Positions 11,241 to 24,302 of a stretch of DNA of 64,000 nucleotides are shown here, one piece after another. The notes below the pieces were generated by a model. The model saw only the letters and a list, made by a program, of their open reading frames with translations, was not told the DNA's origin and searched no databases. Numbering within the stretch: the first letter of the stretch is position 1; every line of letters begins with the position of its first letter. This DNA comes from Phaseolus vulgaris (Eukaryota > Streptophyta > Magnoliopsida > Fabales > Fabaceae). The DNA lies in NCBI RefSeq assembly GCF_000499845.2, contig NC_023750.2:29522369-29586368 (forward strand), read 5' to 3'. A program made the position numbers and the translations under genes.

Positions 11241-13300
11241 ACTTTAAAATATATTAATGTTTAAGAGAATTTTTAAATTAATTTAGCTGAAAAGAAAATA
11301 TATCTGATTCTCTAACTATCTACAAATTTTTACAATTATACAAAGTGAATTTCAGGATAAATCAAATAATTATTACTAGTATAAAACATTTTGTGTTTCT
11401 ACATGTATTAATAACCAATGCATATGCTCACATACTTTTTATTAGTTACATCTATATTGATATCCAAAATGACCAATATTATTTTTTATTGACAAAACTT
11501 ATTATATATAAAGAAGCACTTGAGGGTCACCAAAGTAGTTATATACAAGACAACATATGTATATATGAGGATAAAAACTACAAAAACATCTCAACTATCT
11601 AGAGACAAACACTTTTAAAAGGAAAGATTGACCAACACTAAATAGATCTTTCATGTCGTTTTGTATTGGCACTGCCCTCCATAAAATGACTAATATAAAA
11701 AGTACTTTTTCGTAAAAGTGTAATGTCTTGCTAACCCTTATTTCTAAAAGCATAAAAACATCCAAACATATATGATACTAAGATGACGGTGCGGGATTCT
11801 CTACTCAATCAAAACCATCCCATATTTTGAAGGCATCAAAAAAATGTCAGTCCTTAGTAATGAATTGAAGGAATAAGTGACTTATTAGTGATTTCGTGTT
11901 TTTTTTAGATTTTCTTTTCTTCTGAAAATCAAGAAATGTTATTTATGTTATTTTTTGAGGATTACTATTAATTTTGTACTTTTTTAATTTTTTTTTGGCT
12001 TGCATTTGCTAACTACTTACATTTGTTGACTAGTATGAATATTTCATATACTCCACATAGTTGTATATTTTTTATGTGCATAAAAAATATATTAATTTTA
12101 TCACGTATATAATGAACAATCAAATTTTAGCTTTATTTTAAGTAGTGATATTTTTGGTTGCCGCACTAGAATATATAATTATTGGCTCCGCGTGACTATG
12201 TATAATAACATGGTAATTTATCTTTTCTTAACACATTTCTTAATTTCAAAGGAAAAGAAAAGAAAAGAAAAGAAAATAATAATAATAATAAATATATATA
12301 TATATATATATTATTACAAGTATGGATGAAAGAATTTTAAAAAATTAATATAGTTTTAGATATTTTTTCCAATACTTTCTTTGAATTGAAAGATGATTTG
12401 AGAAGTAGGAAGAAGGAAAAAAATTGTAGAAAGTAAGATCATTTTGGATTAAGAAAAAGAAAGTTAAAAGTGAGAAGAGAAAGATTGAGATTAAATTTTA
12501 AAAAATTATAAAATAATATATATAATAACTAATTTATTTTATTATTATAAATTAATTCTAACTAAATAAAAAAATTATAATTTTATTATTAGTTAATAAT
12601 TTTAATTTTATTATTTTTATTATTTGTATTTTATTATTTTTATTATGTTATACTTTATAATTAATTATTTTTATTTTTATTTTAATATAAATATTAATAA
12701 ATAAAAAATAAACAATAATTATATAAAAATATAATATGTATTTAATATAGTAATTATACATGTAAATGTAATCAATATGTAAACATGTATTACACAATCG
12801 ATTATATAAATAAATAGATAATTATATAATAAATATTTGATTATAAATAAATGTATAATTAATTTTTTTTTTCATAAATCTTCACAATAATGTGAAAAAA
12901 ATGTTGCAATATTTTTATTTTATTTTTTTAATTAATTTTTATTCTTTTCGTTTTTGCGTTTTTTTGTTATTTTTTCTCACTAGTATTTATTTGCACAAAT
13001 TTTGATAGTAAAAAACGAATAGAGCCTAAATAAAAGCAAAAATAGAAAAGGGCTAAATTTCAATATCTTATATTTTCTTCCATACAAAATATTCTAAATT
13101 AAACTAATTTATTACATTAATTATTTCTACCCATAATTAAGTAACATATGTGGCACATACCCTACTAAATATAAAGTATTTAAGTACTATTCTAATAATA
13201 ACAAGTTTATTAAGAATGATTCAGTTTTAATTACTATAAAGTTTATTTTTCACACATATAATTATTTATACCTTTTAAGTGTGGGTGTATCATAATAAAG
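11241..13300. other. AT-rich spacer with compound microsatellite
   Basis: No gene recognised. About 12249-12313 is a compound simple repeat: AAAAG units, then AAT units, then a run of AT. The rest is unstructured AT-rich DNA. Confidence 0.6.
12249..12313. repeat. Compound microsatellite (AAAAG)n(AAT)n(AT)n
   Basis: Directly visible simple repeat of three adjoining unit types. Confidence 0.9.
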
Positions 13301-13774
13301 TAAGAGACATGATGAACCGACTTGAACATGTGGTATAGTATTAGGTTGAAATACATTATAGTTTGACCAACATGCATGCATTGTATGTTACTAGGAAGAT
13401 GGGAAGAAAAGTTAAAAAGAAAGAGTAGTGTGTGTGAAGTGACAAGAAAATCCTACAAAGCTTGATGGTGATGAAATAAATGGTAGATGCACGTGGAGGA
13501 GACAAAAATCTTATGAAATCTGAATCTGAGACGTCATTTTACAATCCAGGCGTATCTGTAATTAAAGGGATAAGCTGACTTTGATGTAGCTTCTGTCCCT
13601 TTCTGGTTTAATGCACACTGTTCACTCTTAATTTCACTGTTAATGTGGCCAAAAGAAAAAGACAAAACTGAATGTTTTATACTCTTCCTCCTCATTTTCT
13701 ACGCCACATCAATGAAACTCCAATCCCTCTCAAAACAAAGAAAACAACACTGAAAATGAGAGTGCTGAGATCTA

Positions 13775-13867
13775 ATGGAAAGATCTTGTGTTCAGTCACA
13801 CATAGATTACTTTGATTCCGGCTGCTGCTGCTTCTGCACAAAACTAACATGGTGTTTTGGATGCTGA
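13775..13867 (+). other. Candidate small ORF, 30 codons, cysteine-rich
   Basis: A short frame in a less AT-rich, apparently low-copy stretch (13300-13960) starts MERSCVQSHIDYFDSG and continues with a Cys-rich stretch (CCCFC), ending in a stop at 13865-13867. The upstream DNA has promoter-like traits: a TTTATACTC TATA-like element near 13677 and a GCACGTGG G-box-like site near 13490. I do not recognise the peptide. It may be the 5' end of a decayed gene or chance. A competing ATG lies just upstream at 13756. Confidence 0.2.
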
Positions 13868-14089
13868 AAGCTATGTTTAAGTTTTACACTGTACTTCCAA
13901 ACAAAACAATCACTCAAACTAGGTCAGGGAAAACTAAGTTTTACACTCTAGTTCTTTTTATTTATTTGAATGAAGGGAAAACAAAGAAATAAGTTTTATG
14001 AAGGATATTTTTATACTAATTAAAAAAGTAAAATTAGAATTTTATTTTTAATTCTATATTTTTTAGTTAAAAAGTATGTATTATTTTTA

Positions 14090-14470
14090 TTTTTGTTATA
14101 ATTTTTTAATATTCATTAAATATAACTAAATTTTAATGAAAAAAAATAATTAATAACGTTGACTAAATTAAATATTATTCTAATATTAAAATTCTTTTAG
14201 ATATTTAATATAGTTTCTATTATTTAATAAAATTTATAAATTAATATTTAATTAGTTATCAAGATTTTAATTATTAATATTTTATATTCTAAATTAGTCA
14301 CTAATTAAATATTAATATAAAAAATCATTTATAAATTTTACTAATAATAAAAATAATTTTAAATATCAATAATTTTTAATATTTAAAATAAATATAATTT
14401 AGTTAACATAGTGATTAAATACTTTTTATTTTTAAAGTTAATTTTTATTTAATGATTTTATTATAATAAT
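14090..14470. repeat. Degenerate palindromic MITE remnant
   Basis: AT-rich segment with the mirrored interior of the family at 8769-9228 (GACTAAATTAAATATTATTC on one side, AATATAATTTAGTTAACATA on the other). Clear CACTA termini are not visible. Confidence 0.4.
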
Positions 14471-14577
14471 TTTTAAGAAACTAAGAAAGAGAGAGTGAGA
14501 TTTTCCACCATATTTTATTATAATTTTGATACATGTAAGTATATTAAAAAATGAGCTTCATTTTTATCATTTTTACT

Positions 14578-16661
14578 TATCTGTCTCGTTGAGAAGGTTT
14601 TAAGTAGAGGTATCTCTAAGGTTGTGAATGATAAGAAGATTCAGTATATGACTAGTCTGCAAGATTATATCACTCCCTCTCATATTTTATACGTTGATGA
14701 CATATTTGTTTTTGTAGGACAGATAATAAGTCTCTTAGAAATTTGATTATCTTTCTTAAAACATATGGTGATTTTTCTTGTATATGTTAATAATTCTAAA
14801 AGTAGCTTTTTTTAGCATGGACACTTCTGCAAGATTTGTTACCAAAATTCAATTTCTTCTTTCTTACAGTCATGGTTATTTACCTTTTAATTATTTAGGG
14901 GTGTCTATCTATGTTGGTGCTCCAAAGTATTAATTTCTTCAACCTTTGGCTGATAAAGTCAAATTGAAGCTAACATCTTGGAAAGGAAAACCTCTTAACA
15001 TGATGGGTTGGTTAATACGGTGATTACTGGCTTTCTAGTTTATAGTTTTAATATGTATAAATGGTCTGTTTTCTATTCTTAAGCAAGTTGAACAATGGTG
15101 TAAAAATTTTATTTGGACTGGTGATATTATGGAAAAAGGCATAGCTACAATTAATTGGGCTAAGATTTGTTTTTCTCTTGAGAATGGAGGATTGAAATTT
15201 ATTAACTTTCATCATGAAAATAACGCGTATCTTCTTAAGCTTACTTGGAACTTCGCTTATAGTAATAAGTTTTGGTCTCTTCTCTTGAAAGCCAAAGTTC
15301 TTAAATCAAAGTACAAGCTTAGAATGACTTATAGGTCCTCCTCTATTTGGGTCGAGATTAAACAGTTTTTTGACACTATTCTTGAACATACTTCTAGGAT
15401 TGTTGCTTTAGGTACTTTTATTAATTTCTGGAATGATAAATGGTATTCTACTACTTCTTTATAAAAAAAGTTGTAGGGGTACCTAATGGTTTTGGCATCT
15501 TGGATACAGTTTCTCAATTCTAGACTGGTAGTGATTGGAATGTTCCCTTGCCTTTACAGCAGATGCCTCATTTTTTTGAACATATCATGATTAGGCTTGA
15601 ACATGATATTCCTAATTGGATTCTGGACGACTCTAGTCGTTTCACTCTCAAATTGACTAGGACTTTTTTCTTGGATCTAGGAGTTCCCTATGGTTAGGGT
15701 AAACTCATTTGGTTTTCATATATTCCTCCTTCCAAAACTCTAGTACTTTGAAAAGCTTTTCATGGGTGACTTCCAACAGATCAACACATTCAGCATAGAG
15801 GTTTGCATATACGTTCTATGTGTATGCTTTGTGAAAAGTAGGAAGAATTTATTCAACATTTATTTTTTAAATGTCCCAATGCTTTGCATATTTGGAATTG
15901 GGTTCGACAACTTTTTCTTAATTCTAATTTCTCTAATGTGAATGATCTTCTCTTTTTTATTAAGAATGATGATAGTCCTTTGGTTATTTTGATTAAGCTT
16001 GCTGTGATAACTTTTTCTATTTGAATGATATGGCGTATGAGGAATTATGCTAGATTTCAGGTTAAAATTGATGTTTTTAGAGCTATTTCGATAATTAAAG
16101 ATCTCACTTGTCTAGTGAGAAATTCGTCTAAAATTTCTATTCGAAATGATATGTTTGATTTCAATGTGCTTATGTTTTTTTTTATATTAATACTCGTAGT
16201 GGTAATGTTATACATCCTCTTCTTGTTAGATGCGAGTTTCCTTCACCAGGTTGAGTTAAAATTAACACTGATAATGTTGTTAGGGGTTCTCTTGATCTTG
16301 CTACTTGTGGAGGTATTTTTCATGGGAGTATGAGGGAGTTTATTGGTGGTTTTTCTGTTTTCCTTGACGTTCAAACTGCTTGGTTGCTGACTTTTATGGA
16401 GTTGTACACGCTATTGAAGAAACTCAAAAGATGAGTCTTACTAATTTATGGTTTGAATGTGATTTTGCCTTGGTTTATGTTGCATTTACTGCTAGAACTA
16501 ATGTTCCTTGGATGCTTTGTAATAGGTGGAACTCTTGGCATAATTACTGTGAGATAATCAGATTTAGGGTTTCTCATGTTTTTCGTGAAGGGAATGCCTG
16601 TGCTGATAAACTTACTAACTTAGGATTTATCAATAGAGAACAATTTCATTGGTATAATTAA
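14578..16661 (+). pseudogene. LINE ORF2 remnant with YVDD box, zf-RVT and RNase H
   Basis: About 14640-14710 encodes SHILYVDDIFVFVG, an intact YVDD active-site box, after LSRGISKVV. The thumb and following region is the frame at 15129-15464. A zf-RVT-like stretch around 15780-15900 contains MCMLCEK with a later FIQHLFF-like segment. RNase H follows from about 16230: INTDNVVRGS keeps the first Asp but lacks the usual Gly. The frame at 16380-16661 then gives ADFYGVVHAIEETQ, LWFECDFALVYVAF and VFREGNACADKLTNLGF. Several stops and frameshifts separate these blocks. It is the least damaged member of the family in the window. Confidence 0.75.
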
Positions 16662-16906
16662 TATGTTTCTATCTAGTTTTTTTCTTAGAGTTATTTATTA
16701 ATAGGTATAGACTACACATGTATCATTTTTGTTAATATATGGATTTTGGTCTAATCTCCCTATATTTACTTGTATTTTATTTTATTTTTAATAATACTTT
16801 TTTCATGTGGTGACAAATAATTATTGTTACTTGAAGTGTTACATAGTTGAGATATCAAATTTCATAATGAAGCCTAAAGTGAAAGTTTTTATATATATAA
16901 AAAAAA
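14578..16906 (+). mobile_element. LINE copy B (same family as A and C), 5'-truncated
   Basis: Plus-strand L1-type remnant running from within the reverse transcriptase to a 3' tail that ends in an A-run at about 16899-16906. The tail (AATGAAGCCTAAAGTG) corresponds to those of copies A and C. Its coding content is described in the next entry. Confidence 0.75.
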
Positions 16907-19009
16907 CATAACACATAATTAGTTTATGAAAATTGATTTTGGGTCAATATGATAGGTTTAATTTAAAATAAAATTATAATTGGAGTATTTATATTGTTGA
17001 TAAGATAAAATGAAATAATTGGAGTATTAATTGTATAATATTTGTAAGATACGTTACGTTTTAGATAAACTATGTAACGTGATCTTTATTTATTTCAATA
17101 CTATTACATATTCTTGAATAAAAATTACATTGTGTCTATTATTCGAGCTTGGAAAATGAACTGTGAATAGTACTTTCTTTTTGGCACTTCATTTCATATT
17201 TTTCTGAATTCAGTAACCAAAGCCAATGTCAATATCTTTGCTTTGTGTCAATGTCAAATCCAGTTCAGTAACTCTCATGCACCATCAACTTTTTAAAGTT
17301 TGACATGCAATTTTATGTTTTAAATTTGTTAGATAATTTTTTTTTCTTATTAATCGGCATTGGTTAGATAAATTTGATTTATGAAATAAGTGATTTTTTC
17401 TGTCACATATAGTTTGTAAAAGTTCATAAATAAACAAACACGTCTTTAAATCTAAATAATAAAAATTGAAAAAATATTAATTTAAAGAAAATTTTTTTTT
17501 TTTTGTTTTCTATACTAAATTAAAATTATGAAACTTATTATTTTTGAATTAAATTTTTTCTTTCATCCATTATAGATGAGATATTGGAATTTAAGAAGCT
17601 GATAAGCAAACATGCTGAATATACCCATCCCTATTCACCACCCTACCCTAAACTATCATCATCCTTCACACTGTTTGCAAACACTTTGAAGCAAACACAA
17701 CAAGGTTGTCACATCACATTTCACTTCTTATATGGTAAAGAAAAAAATTATTACATGGTCACGTGAATCTATTGTCGGAAAACAAATGTTCATCATAAAT
17801 ATAGATTGATGATCAATTAAGTTGTCATAGAAGTTGTTATAGAAATTGTACAAACTTGATGAAAATCTTGTTTTTAAGGTAAGTAATTAAATTAAAGTAA
17901 CGTGGGTACATTTTTTTTCATCTTCAAAACAATTCCTCTCTCTACATTTTTATTTGATTTGTAACATTTGAATTTAAAATTGATCTAAATAAAAAATTGA
18001 TTGTCATTTAAATAAAATAATGATTACAATAGTGTGTTGAGAAACACATTTAAAAGGTAATAATTCATCAAAATGATGTAGTTGCAGTGGGAGGAAACAG
18101 ATGTTATGTGATAAGTGTGATAAGAGTTTGTGTATGATACCTTATTTTTCATTTTTCCTTTTAAGTTCGACATGTCCTCTCTTTAAAAAGCATTAGCTAC
18201 ATTGAATGAATGATGTGTGAGATTTGTAAAGAAGAGTTGTGCATTTAATATGTATACGTAACTCATGTGATTAATGTTGTCAAATTTCATTTAATTATTT
18301 TCCTTGTTAAGCTTGGATTCACCAACCCAATCAATTTCTGTCCCCTGTTTATTTTGACAAAATCCAAACACATCACTACCATTCTAGAGCATCTTGATAA
18401 TATGATCATAGTGATAGAATCTAGCTATGTGAAAGGACTCAATAAATAATGAAATTAGTTTATAATAGTTATATATTCCCTCAATAATAATGGTCCTTGG
18501 TTCTTGTTTGGTGTGGTGTTTTAGTGAGTGATTACTCATTAGGTAATAGTTAAGATGTGCCTAACATAATCTTAAGGAAGATTATGAAGAAATTTCTCTC
18601 TCTTCATCCCTTTATGCAAAAAATTTCAGTTGTCTCATAGCTAGATTCTAATGGGGTCCCCAACTATGACATCTTAACCAAAATTAATGGACCATTTTTT
18701 TCACTCTTTTGCACGTAACACTAACTACCAAAAACACAAGTCACAAATATTTGCCAAGGAAACTTCTCTCTTCCTTAACAAGAAATTACTTTAGATATAT
18801 ATATATACCTAATCCGCGACTAATATTTTGAGTAGGTGCCATTTGACAATGTTTGGTTTCAACTTTGTCCATAGTAAAAGCTACATAATCAAGTATTGCA
18901 TCATAATGACGGAACAAATAGCATTGGTTTATCACCAAACATAAGCTTAATCATCATGTTTATGTTAATGTCATGTACTTTTTAGGCTAAAAAAATTGTA
19001 TTTTAACTA
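16907..19009. other. AT-rich spacer, no gene seen
   Basis: No coding sequence, RNA gene or element boundary could be supported. Short ORFs here lack recognisable motifs. Confidence 0.55.
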
Positions 19010-19385
19010 TTAGAAAATTAATAAATAAAAAAATTTTAGAGAAAAAAATAATTAATTAAATTAAATATCATTTTAAGATAAAAAATATTTGTATTTAAAT
19101 TAACTTTTATTATTGATAAATAGTTTTTAATTTAGTACTTAATTAACTACTAACTAAAGTTTTAGCCATTAATTATTTAGATTCTAAAGTTGGTAGCTAA
19201 AACCTTAATAACTAATTAAATACCAATTTAAAAACTATTTAACAATGATATAAATTAATTTACATAACAACAATTTTTATAATCTCTAAAATAATATCTA
19301 ATTTATTTAACATTACAACTAATTACTTGTAATCTTTAACATTTATTTTTATTTAATAATTTTCTTTTAATATATTAACATTAAT
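19010..19385. repeat. Palindromic MITE-like repeat
   Basis: Mirrored AT-rich interior, with TTAATTAACTACTAACTAAA and later GGTAGCTAAAACCTTAATAA as the two arms. It belongs to the family at 8769-9228. Termini are unclear. Confidence 0.45.
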
Positions 19386-19404
19386 TGTCCCACTATTACA
19401 CCCA

Positions 19405-19745
19405 CACTACAGTAAAATCATGAAATAGAAATCATTTTTTTTAGAGACAAAAAATAATTAGTTGCTATAATGACTAAATTAGAGACCATTTTAGAGACTA
19501 AACAAATTTTGGTTTCTAAATCAATTTTTATCATTGTTAAATGATTTCTAAATTGGTGTCTAGTTAGCAATCAAAGTTTTTGGTACTAATTATTTAAATT
19601 CTAAATTTGGTAGAAAAACATTGGTTGCTAGTTAGACATCAATTTAGAAACCATTTAACAATAATAGAAACTAATTTAGTCACTATAGCAATTAATTATT
19701 TTTTCTGTAAAAATTAGTTTCTATTTCATGATTTTTTTTTACCAA
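19405..19745. mobile_element. Palindromic CACTA-like MITE, about 340 bp
   Basis: Starts CACTACAGTAAAATCATGAA and closes with TTTCTATTTCATGATTTT, the inverted counterpart of AAAATCATGAAATAGAAA at its start. The interior is a long imperfect palindrome (CTAGTTAGCAATCAAAG mirrored by TTGGTTGCTAGTTAG). The 3' CACTA tip is not preserved. Confidence 0.5.
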
Positions 19746-22377
19746 TCAAAAGTGAATTAATGAATATCTTTTTGTATACTTCTTTGCACGTAACACTAAG
19801 TAGCATAAAATATGTGACAAATACACAATTTCACTCTTCTCTAACAAAATATTACATTAGAGTTGTACCTAATCCTTGACTAAAATAATAGCTAGATAAT
19901 GAACTTTTGCATCATTATATATAGTGATTGGGGTTGACACCAAAGCTTAATTTATCATTATATTTTTGTCCTACCACCCAATTTTCTTATCCATTATCTT
20001 GTAGAACAAAAAGACTAATTTAGATTATCACTTTGACGAATTTTGGTGCACATAGTAAGAATTGAATACGAATTATTTATTGCATAGATCATCCTTAAAA
20101 CGTGGGTTCAAAATGCCTAATTATTACTTTAAATCATTAAATTTATTGTATTTATAATATAATTTTTCACAAATATTTATAGAAATGAAAAATAACAGTT
20201 GATCTTCATTTAGTAGAATTACCTTTTTTTTCATGCATCTCAACTTTTACCTTTTTGAAAATTTGTTTATAAAATTTATACTTAATTAAGATTTAAATTT
20301 ATTATATTTCATTTCAATATTTATTAAAAACTATTTTTTTATTGAGCAAAACCTCTGTATATTTCAACTGAGTCCCTAATATTTCAATTTATCGTTAATT
20401 AGGGTGACGTGACTATTAGTTTATATTGTTATTTAGTTGTTTTCAAACAGAAAATAAAAAAATAATATAATTAATTTTTAAGTCTTTTATAAATTTGAAT
20501 ATTTTAAATGGAGTTTCTACTAAAAGTTTTTTTTTTCTAAACTTGAACAACAATAAAAACATATATCTAAAATCTTAATCATCTATAAAAAGATGACATT
20601 GTTTATTTTTTTAAATTAAATAGTAAAATAAAAATCAAACCAATCAAGTGGAGACACAAAATAATGTTATTTAATAAAGATAATGAAGGTTCTAAAATTT
20701 TACTTTTCTTATTAAGACTACAACATTAAATGGTAAGATCATCTTAATTAATAGTGGAAACTCAATTAAAAATATAAAATTTTTGGGCAATCAATAGAAC
20801 AAATTATTTTAATATAAAAATTCAATTAAAAAAAATCTAAATTTATTAGAAACTTAAAACTTAATTATATTATATTTTTATTTTGATGTGGTGATTGACG
20901 ATGTAAGGTAACAACAATAACCATATCAAAAACTTTGAAAGGTTTTTGGGTGATGGATGATTTGTCTTACCCTAATTTTCCGTTTCTACTTTTGAACATT
21001 GTAAGGTCCCCCACTCTACACTCTACAGCAGCAAACTCTATCCTTTGTAAATAACTATTTCCTCTACAAGAACACAAGTACATCTACCATCATCTATTAA
21101 TGGAAAACAAATTTAACAGCAATGAATAATAATTAAAGGTTCATTGTACTGCTCCAAATCCAACGGTAGAGAGTGGCCACTAAAAGCTTGTTGTTCATGC
21201 AATGTACCCCACTTCTTATTGACATGAAACGTATTGAGTTGTATGTACAATTATGTTGTTTATGTTCATCTGAGTCCCGTACACTTATCTTCTCTCAATT
21301 TATCATTCAGAAACCAATTTGCAGAAGGAGAGATCAAAAAATTGAAGTGTCATACATAGGTATAAAAATTAATGTTGGACACATGATTGCATGTATATCA
21401 CATCTCATCTAGAATTGGATATATAGAATCTACATTAATCTATATCTTCAAAACATAGTATATCTTCAAAAAATAGGTTTCATATCCTATTCTTTGTTGT
21501 CAGCCTTTTAATATAATGGATTGAAAACACAGTGATGGAAAGCTATTTTTGTTTCTGTAATAGTTACACTGTGTTTGTCACCAAATTGGCACCTATAGTT
21601 TGAAAGTATGAATGAACAGGAGTAATGATTCTAGGGAGAAAGTTGTAGTTATAAGATGTATCTAACTTTTTGATGGTGGACTTTGGAATAGTTATGGAAG
21701 CAGAAGAGATCTACTGGTTCAGGGGACGCTAGAACAGTACCTTACCTCGTCCTGAATGAATATCTGACTTTTGTGGCTGTGAATTGTAGTCAACCATGGC
21801 ATTCACTTTGCCAGCAAAAGGTAGGCCACATCACTCCATTTGAGGGAGAACAGAAAAGCTTTATACCTATACACATATCCATCCTTGGCCCAAAGGTCCC
21901 ATACTTGTACAATTGATTGGGACTTTCAACCCAAAAACTTTGTTTCAAACAGTAACCCTCTATTTTGTGGACATGGAGCAATCATTGTAGCAAATGTCTA
22001 ATTATCAATGTGAAAAGATTGCTTTATGTGCTAAAAAGGTGCAATATGAATGCATTTGGTGATGCTTTGAAGTAACATAATCTTGTATTAGTGGTGTAAG
22101 AGTGTTCGCATCACTCTCTTCCCTACACTCTTTTCAATATATATACTTTCTGTTTTTATTAAAAACTATAAACCATTAGTTAGACTCATTGCTGAAATAA
22201 TATTAAGAAGTAATATATCTATAAAATTATGTGATTTTGGATCAAATTCAGTCATTAATAAATAGTGTTAAAATTATGTGAGAGATTGCTTTTTACTACC
22301 TTTTATTGTTTGTATTTTAAACAAACTAACCACCGATTTTTCTTTCATGTATAAATAAACCAAAGAAAAAAAAATCA
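19746..22377. other. AT-rich spacer, partly low-copy in appearance, no gene seen
   Basis: Frames at 21173-21412 (+) and 21790-21981 (-) have no recognisable motif. 21000-22100 is less AT-biased than its surroundings and could hold an unrecognised transcribed or regulatory sequence, but nothing specific supports that. Confidence 0.5.
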
Positions 22378-22777
22378 GGATGGTTGGAGATCCCACATCG
22401 ACTAGAGATTAGAGAATTTCATTGTATATAAGTGAGTGCAAACCTCACCCCTATGAGGCGATTTTATGGGGTTGAGTTAGGCTTAAAGTTCACTTCGTAA
22501 TATGGTATCAAAGTCATTTAAAGTCTATCATATAATATATGTTGTCTCATGCACGCGCTTCAAGGTTTAGACATGTCTTCCTCGAGTTCATTTGGGTGTT
22601 CAGGTGGGTGTGCCTCAAGTTCTTTCGGGAGACTTCGGTTGTGGCAGGCGAAGGTAATGGGTTTGGGACTGGTTCTTGTCGGGTGGATGCTCCAGGTAGA
22701 GTCGCGAATTTGGCCACCGAGCATGTGGAGAGTGATCCACCCCCTAGGCTTGGGTATGATTGGGTAGATTTTAGGGT
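22378..22777 (+). mobile_element. LTR end, primer-binding site and internal start of an older LTR element
   Basis: GATCCCACATCGACTAGAGA, then TATATAAGTGAGTGCAAACC, then GGGGTTGAGTTAGGCTTAAA form a very common legume LTR/TRIM sequence (from memory). They are followed by TGGTATCAAAG at about 22503-22513, which resembles a primer-binding site for initiator-Met tRNA. The GC-richer internal start (22540-22777) has open frames on both strands with no recognised domain. The element is interrupted at 22777 by the retrotransposon at 22778-29174. Confidence 0.55.
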
Positions 22778-23875
22778 TGTTAGAAAGTATGACTTTAAAC
22801 AAAGGGGGTGAATGTTTTAAAGAGGGTTTTCGCAAATTTTTAAGTCTAGAATGAAATCACTTCGAGAAATACTTGAATCAGAATTCAGTTTGCCAAAACA
22901 CAAAGCAAATAAGCACAATACCAGAAAAACAATCGGTTGTTTATACCAGTTCACAAATATAAAAACTGAATTTAAAGAGATTAAGGATAGAGAGAATGCA
23001 CACAGAGATTTTTACTGGTTCACTCTCAACCCAAAGCTACATCCAGTCTTCCCAGAAACCACTCGGGAATCCACTAAGCAATCAACCCTAGATCACTTAC
23101 AACACAACCAAAGAAGTGACCTTGATCCCCTCAAGACACACACTTTCTTTGGTTCTACACAACACCACTAAGAATGTTGATCTTGATCCCCTCAAGAACA
23201 CACAACACTTCTCAGCTATACACACAAAGTATCTTTCAAAGTACAAAGGATTACACTTGTTACAAAACAAATCTGAAATCAATACAAGATGAAAATCCTA
23301 TCTCACACTCTTTGATCAATGCAATCTCTAAGCAATCTCAATCTTTCAAAAGCTCAATCTGTTGAAAAACTCAAATTTGTTTTTCTGTATTAAAGCAAAG
23401 TTGTTTGTTGCATAATCTTAACAAACTTTTAGTTGCATTTAAAGATTGGTCAAAGCATTAAAAACTGGAGCATAAACAGTTGTAAAATCATTTAATGCTT
23501 AGTCAAAGCACAAAACAGTTTTTTGTTATGGTCCCAAAACAAACAATCGGTTGTTTCCACGATTCAATCGGTTGTTTTGGTTTGACAACAAGTCAACCAT
23601 CAAAAACAGTTTTCAACCTTTCTCAAAACACCTAAGTATAAAACAATCGGTTGTTTCGACAAAACAACAGGTTGTTTTTCACTTAGTTTGAAAACACTTT
23701 TCAATTAAAAGGTTTGAGAGTGCTTATGCTTTGGATTCAATCAAGAGTGAATATATACAATTAATCTACCCCAGATCCTATCTAAAGACAGCTCAACAAC
23801 ATCAAGCACATCCTACCTTTCATCAACCTTCAAAGGGTTTGGATTCTTCAAAGCTTGAACACACTTGATTCAACA
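22778..23875 (-). repeat. 3' LTR of the non-autonomous element (1098 bp)
   Basis: Bounded by TG and CA and preceded (minus orientation) by the polypurine tract at 23877-23885. It contains five copies of the AAACAATCGGTTGTTT-type palindrome, at 22927-22942, 23541-23556, 23563-23578, 23641-23656 and 23662-23677. Confidence 0.9.
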
Positions 23876-23876
23876 A

Positions 23877-23890
23877 TCTCCCCCTATTTG
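23877..23890 (-). promoter_or_regulatory. Polypurine tract of the 3' LTR
   Basis: Minus-strand CAAATAGGGGGAGA lies one base from the 3' LTR start and is the plus-strand DNA primer site expected there. An identical 14-mer occurs again at 24135-24148, further inside the element. Confidence 0.75.
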
Positions 23891-24302
23891 ATGAAGACAA
23901 ATCCCTGGTTGCTTGTGTTGAATCTGATTGAATTTGAAGTAGTTCCTGCAAGACAAAGTTTTAAGCAAAGCACAATACTTCTGATATAGGGTTAGAATTA
24001 AAACAGTATATCAGAGCAGCAGTATATCAGAGTAGGATTAAAAACCAGTAGAAATATAAGGCTTACTTAAACATCCATACACATTATAGAGTTTTGCAGA
24101 AATAAAGGATAACGAAAACAACACACAGCATAAATCTCCCCCTATTTGTCTTCACAAATAGACAAAAAGAAGAGATAAAAAGATAATTGTTTCAGATAAT
24201 ACAGAATTAAAGAGCAGAAGCAGAAATACTGATACAAGCCTTAAAAACAATCGGTTGTTCCGTTACATCAACCGATTGTTTTTCCTTCTTTAGTCATCTT
24301 TG

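Noticed and set aside
21480..22000. Possible microRNA precursor or non-coding RNA in the low-copy-looking stretch
   Set aside because: No known mature microRNA sequence or clear hairpin was recognised by eye.
22539..22835. Overlapping 72-91-codon ORFs on both strands
   Set aside because: They lie in the internal start of a retroelement and span its junction with the nested element. No motif was recognised in any frame.
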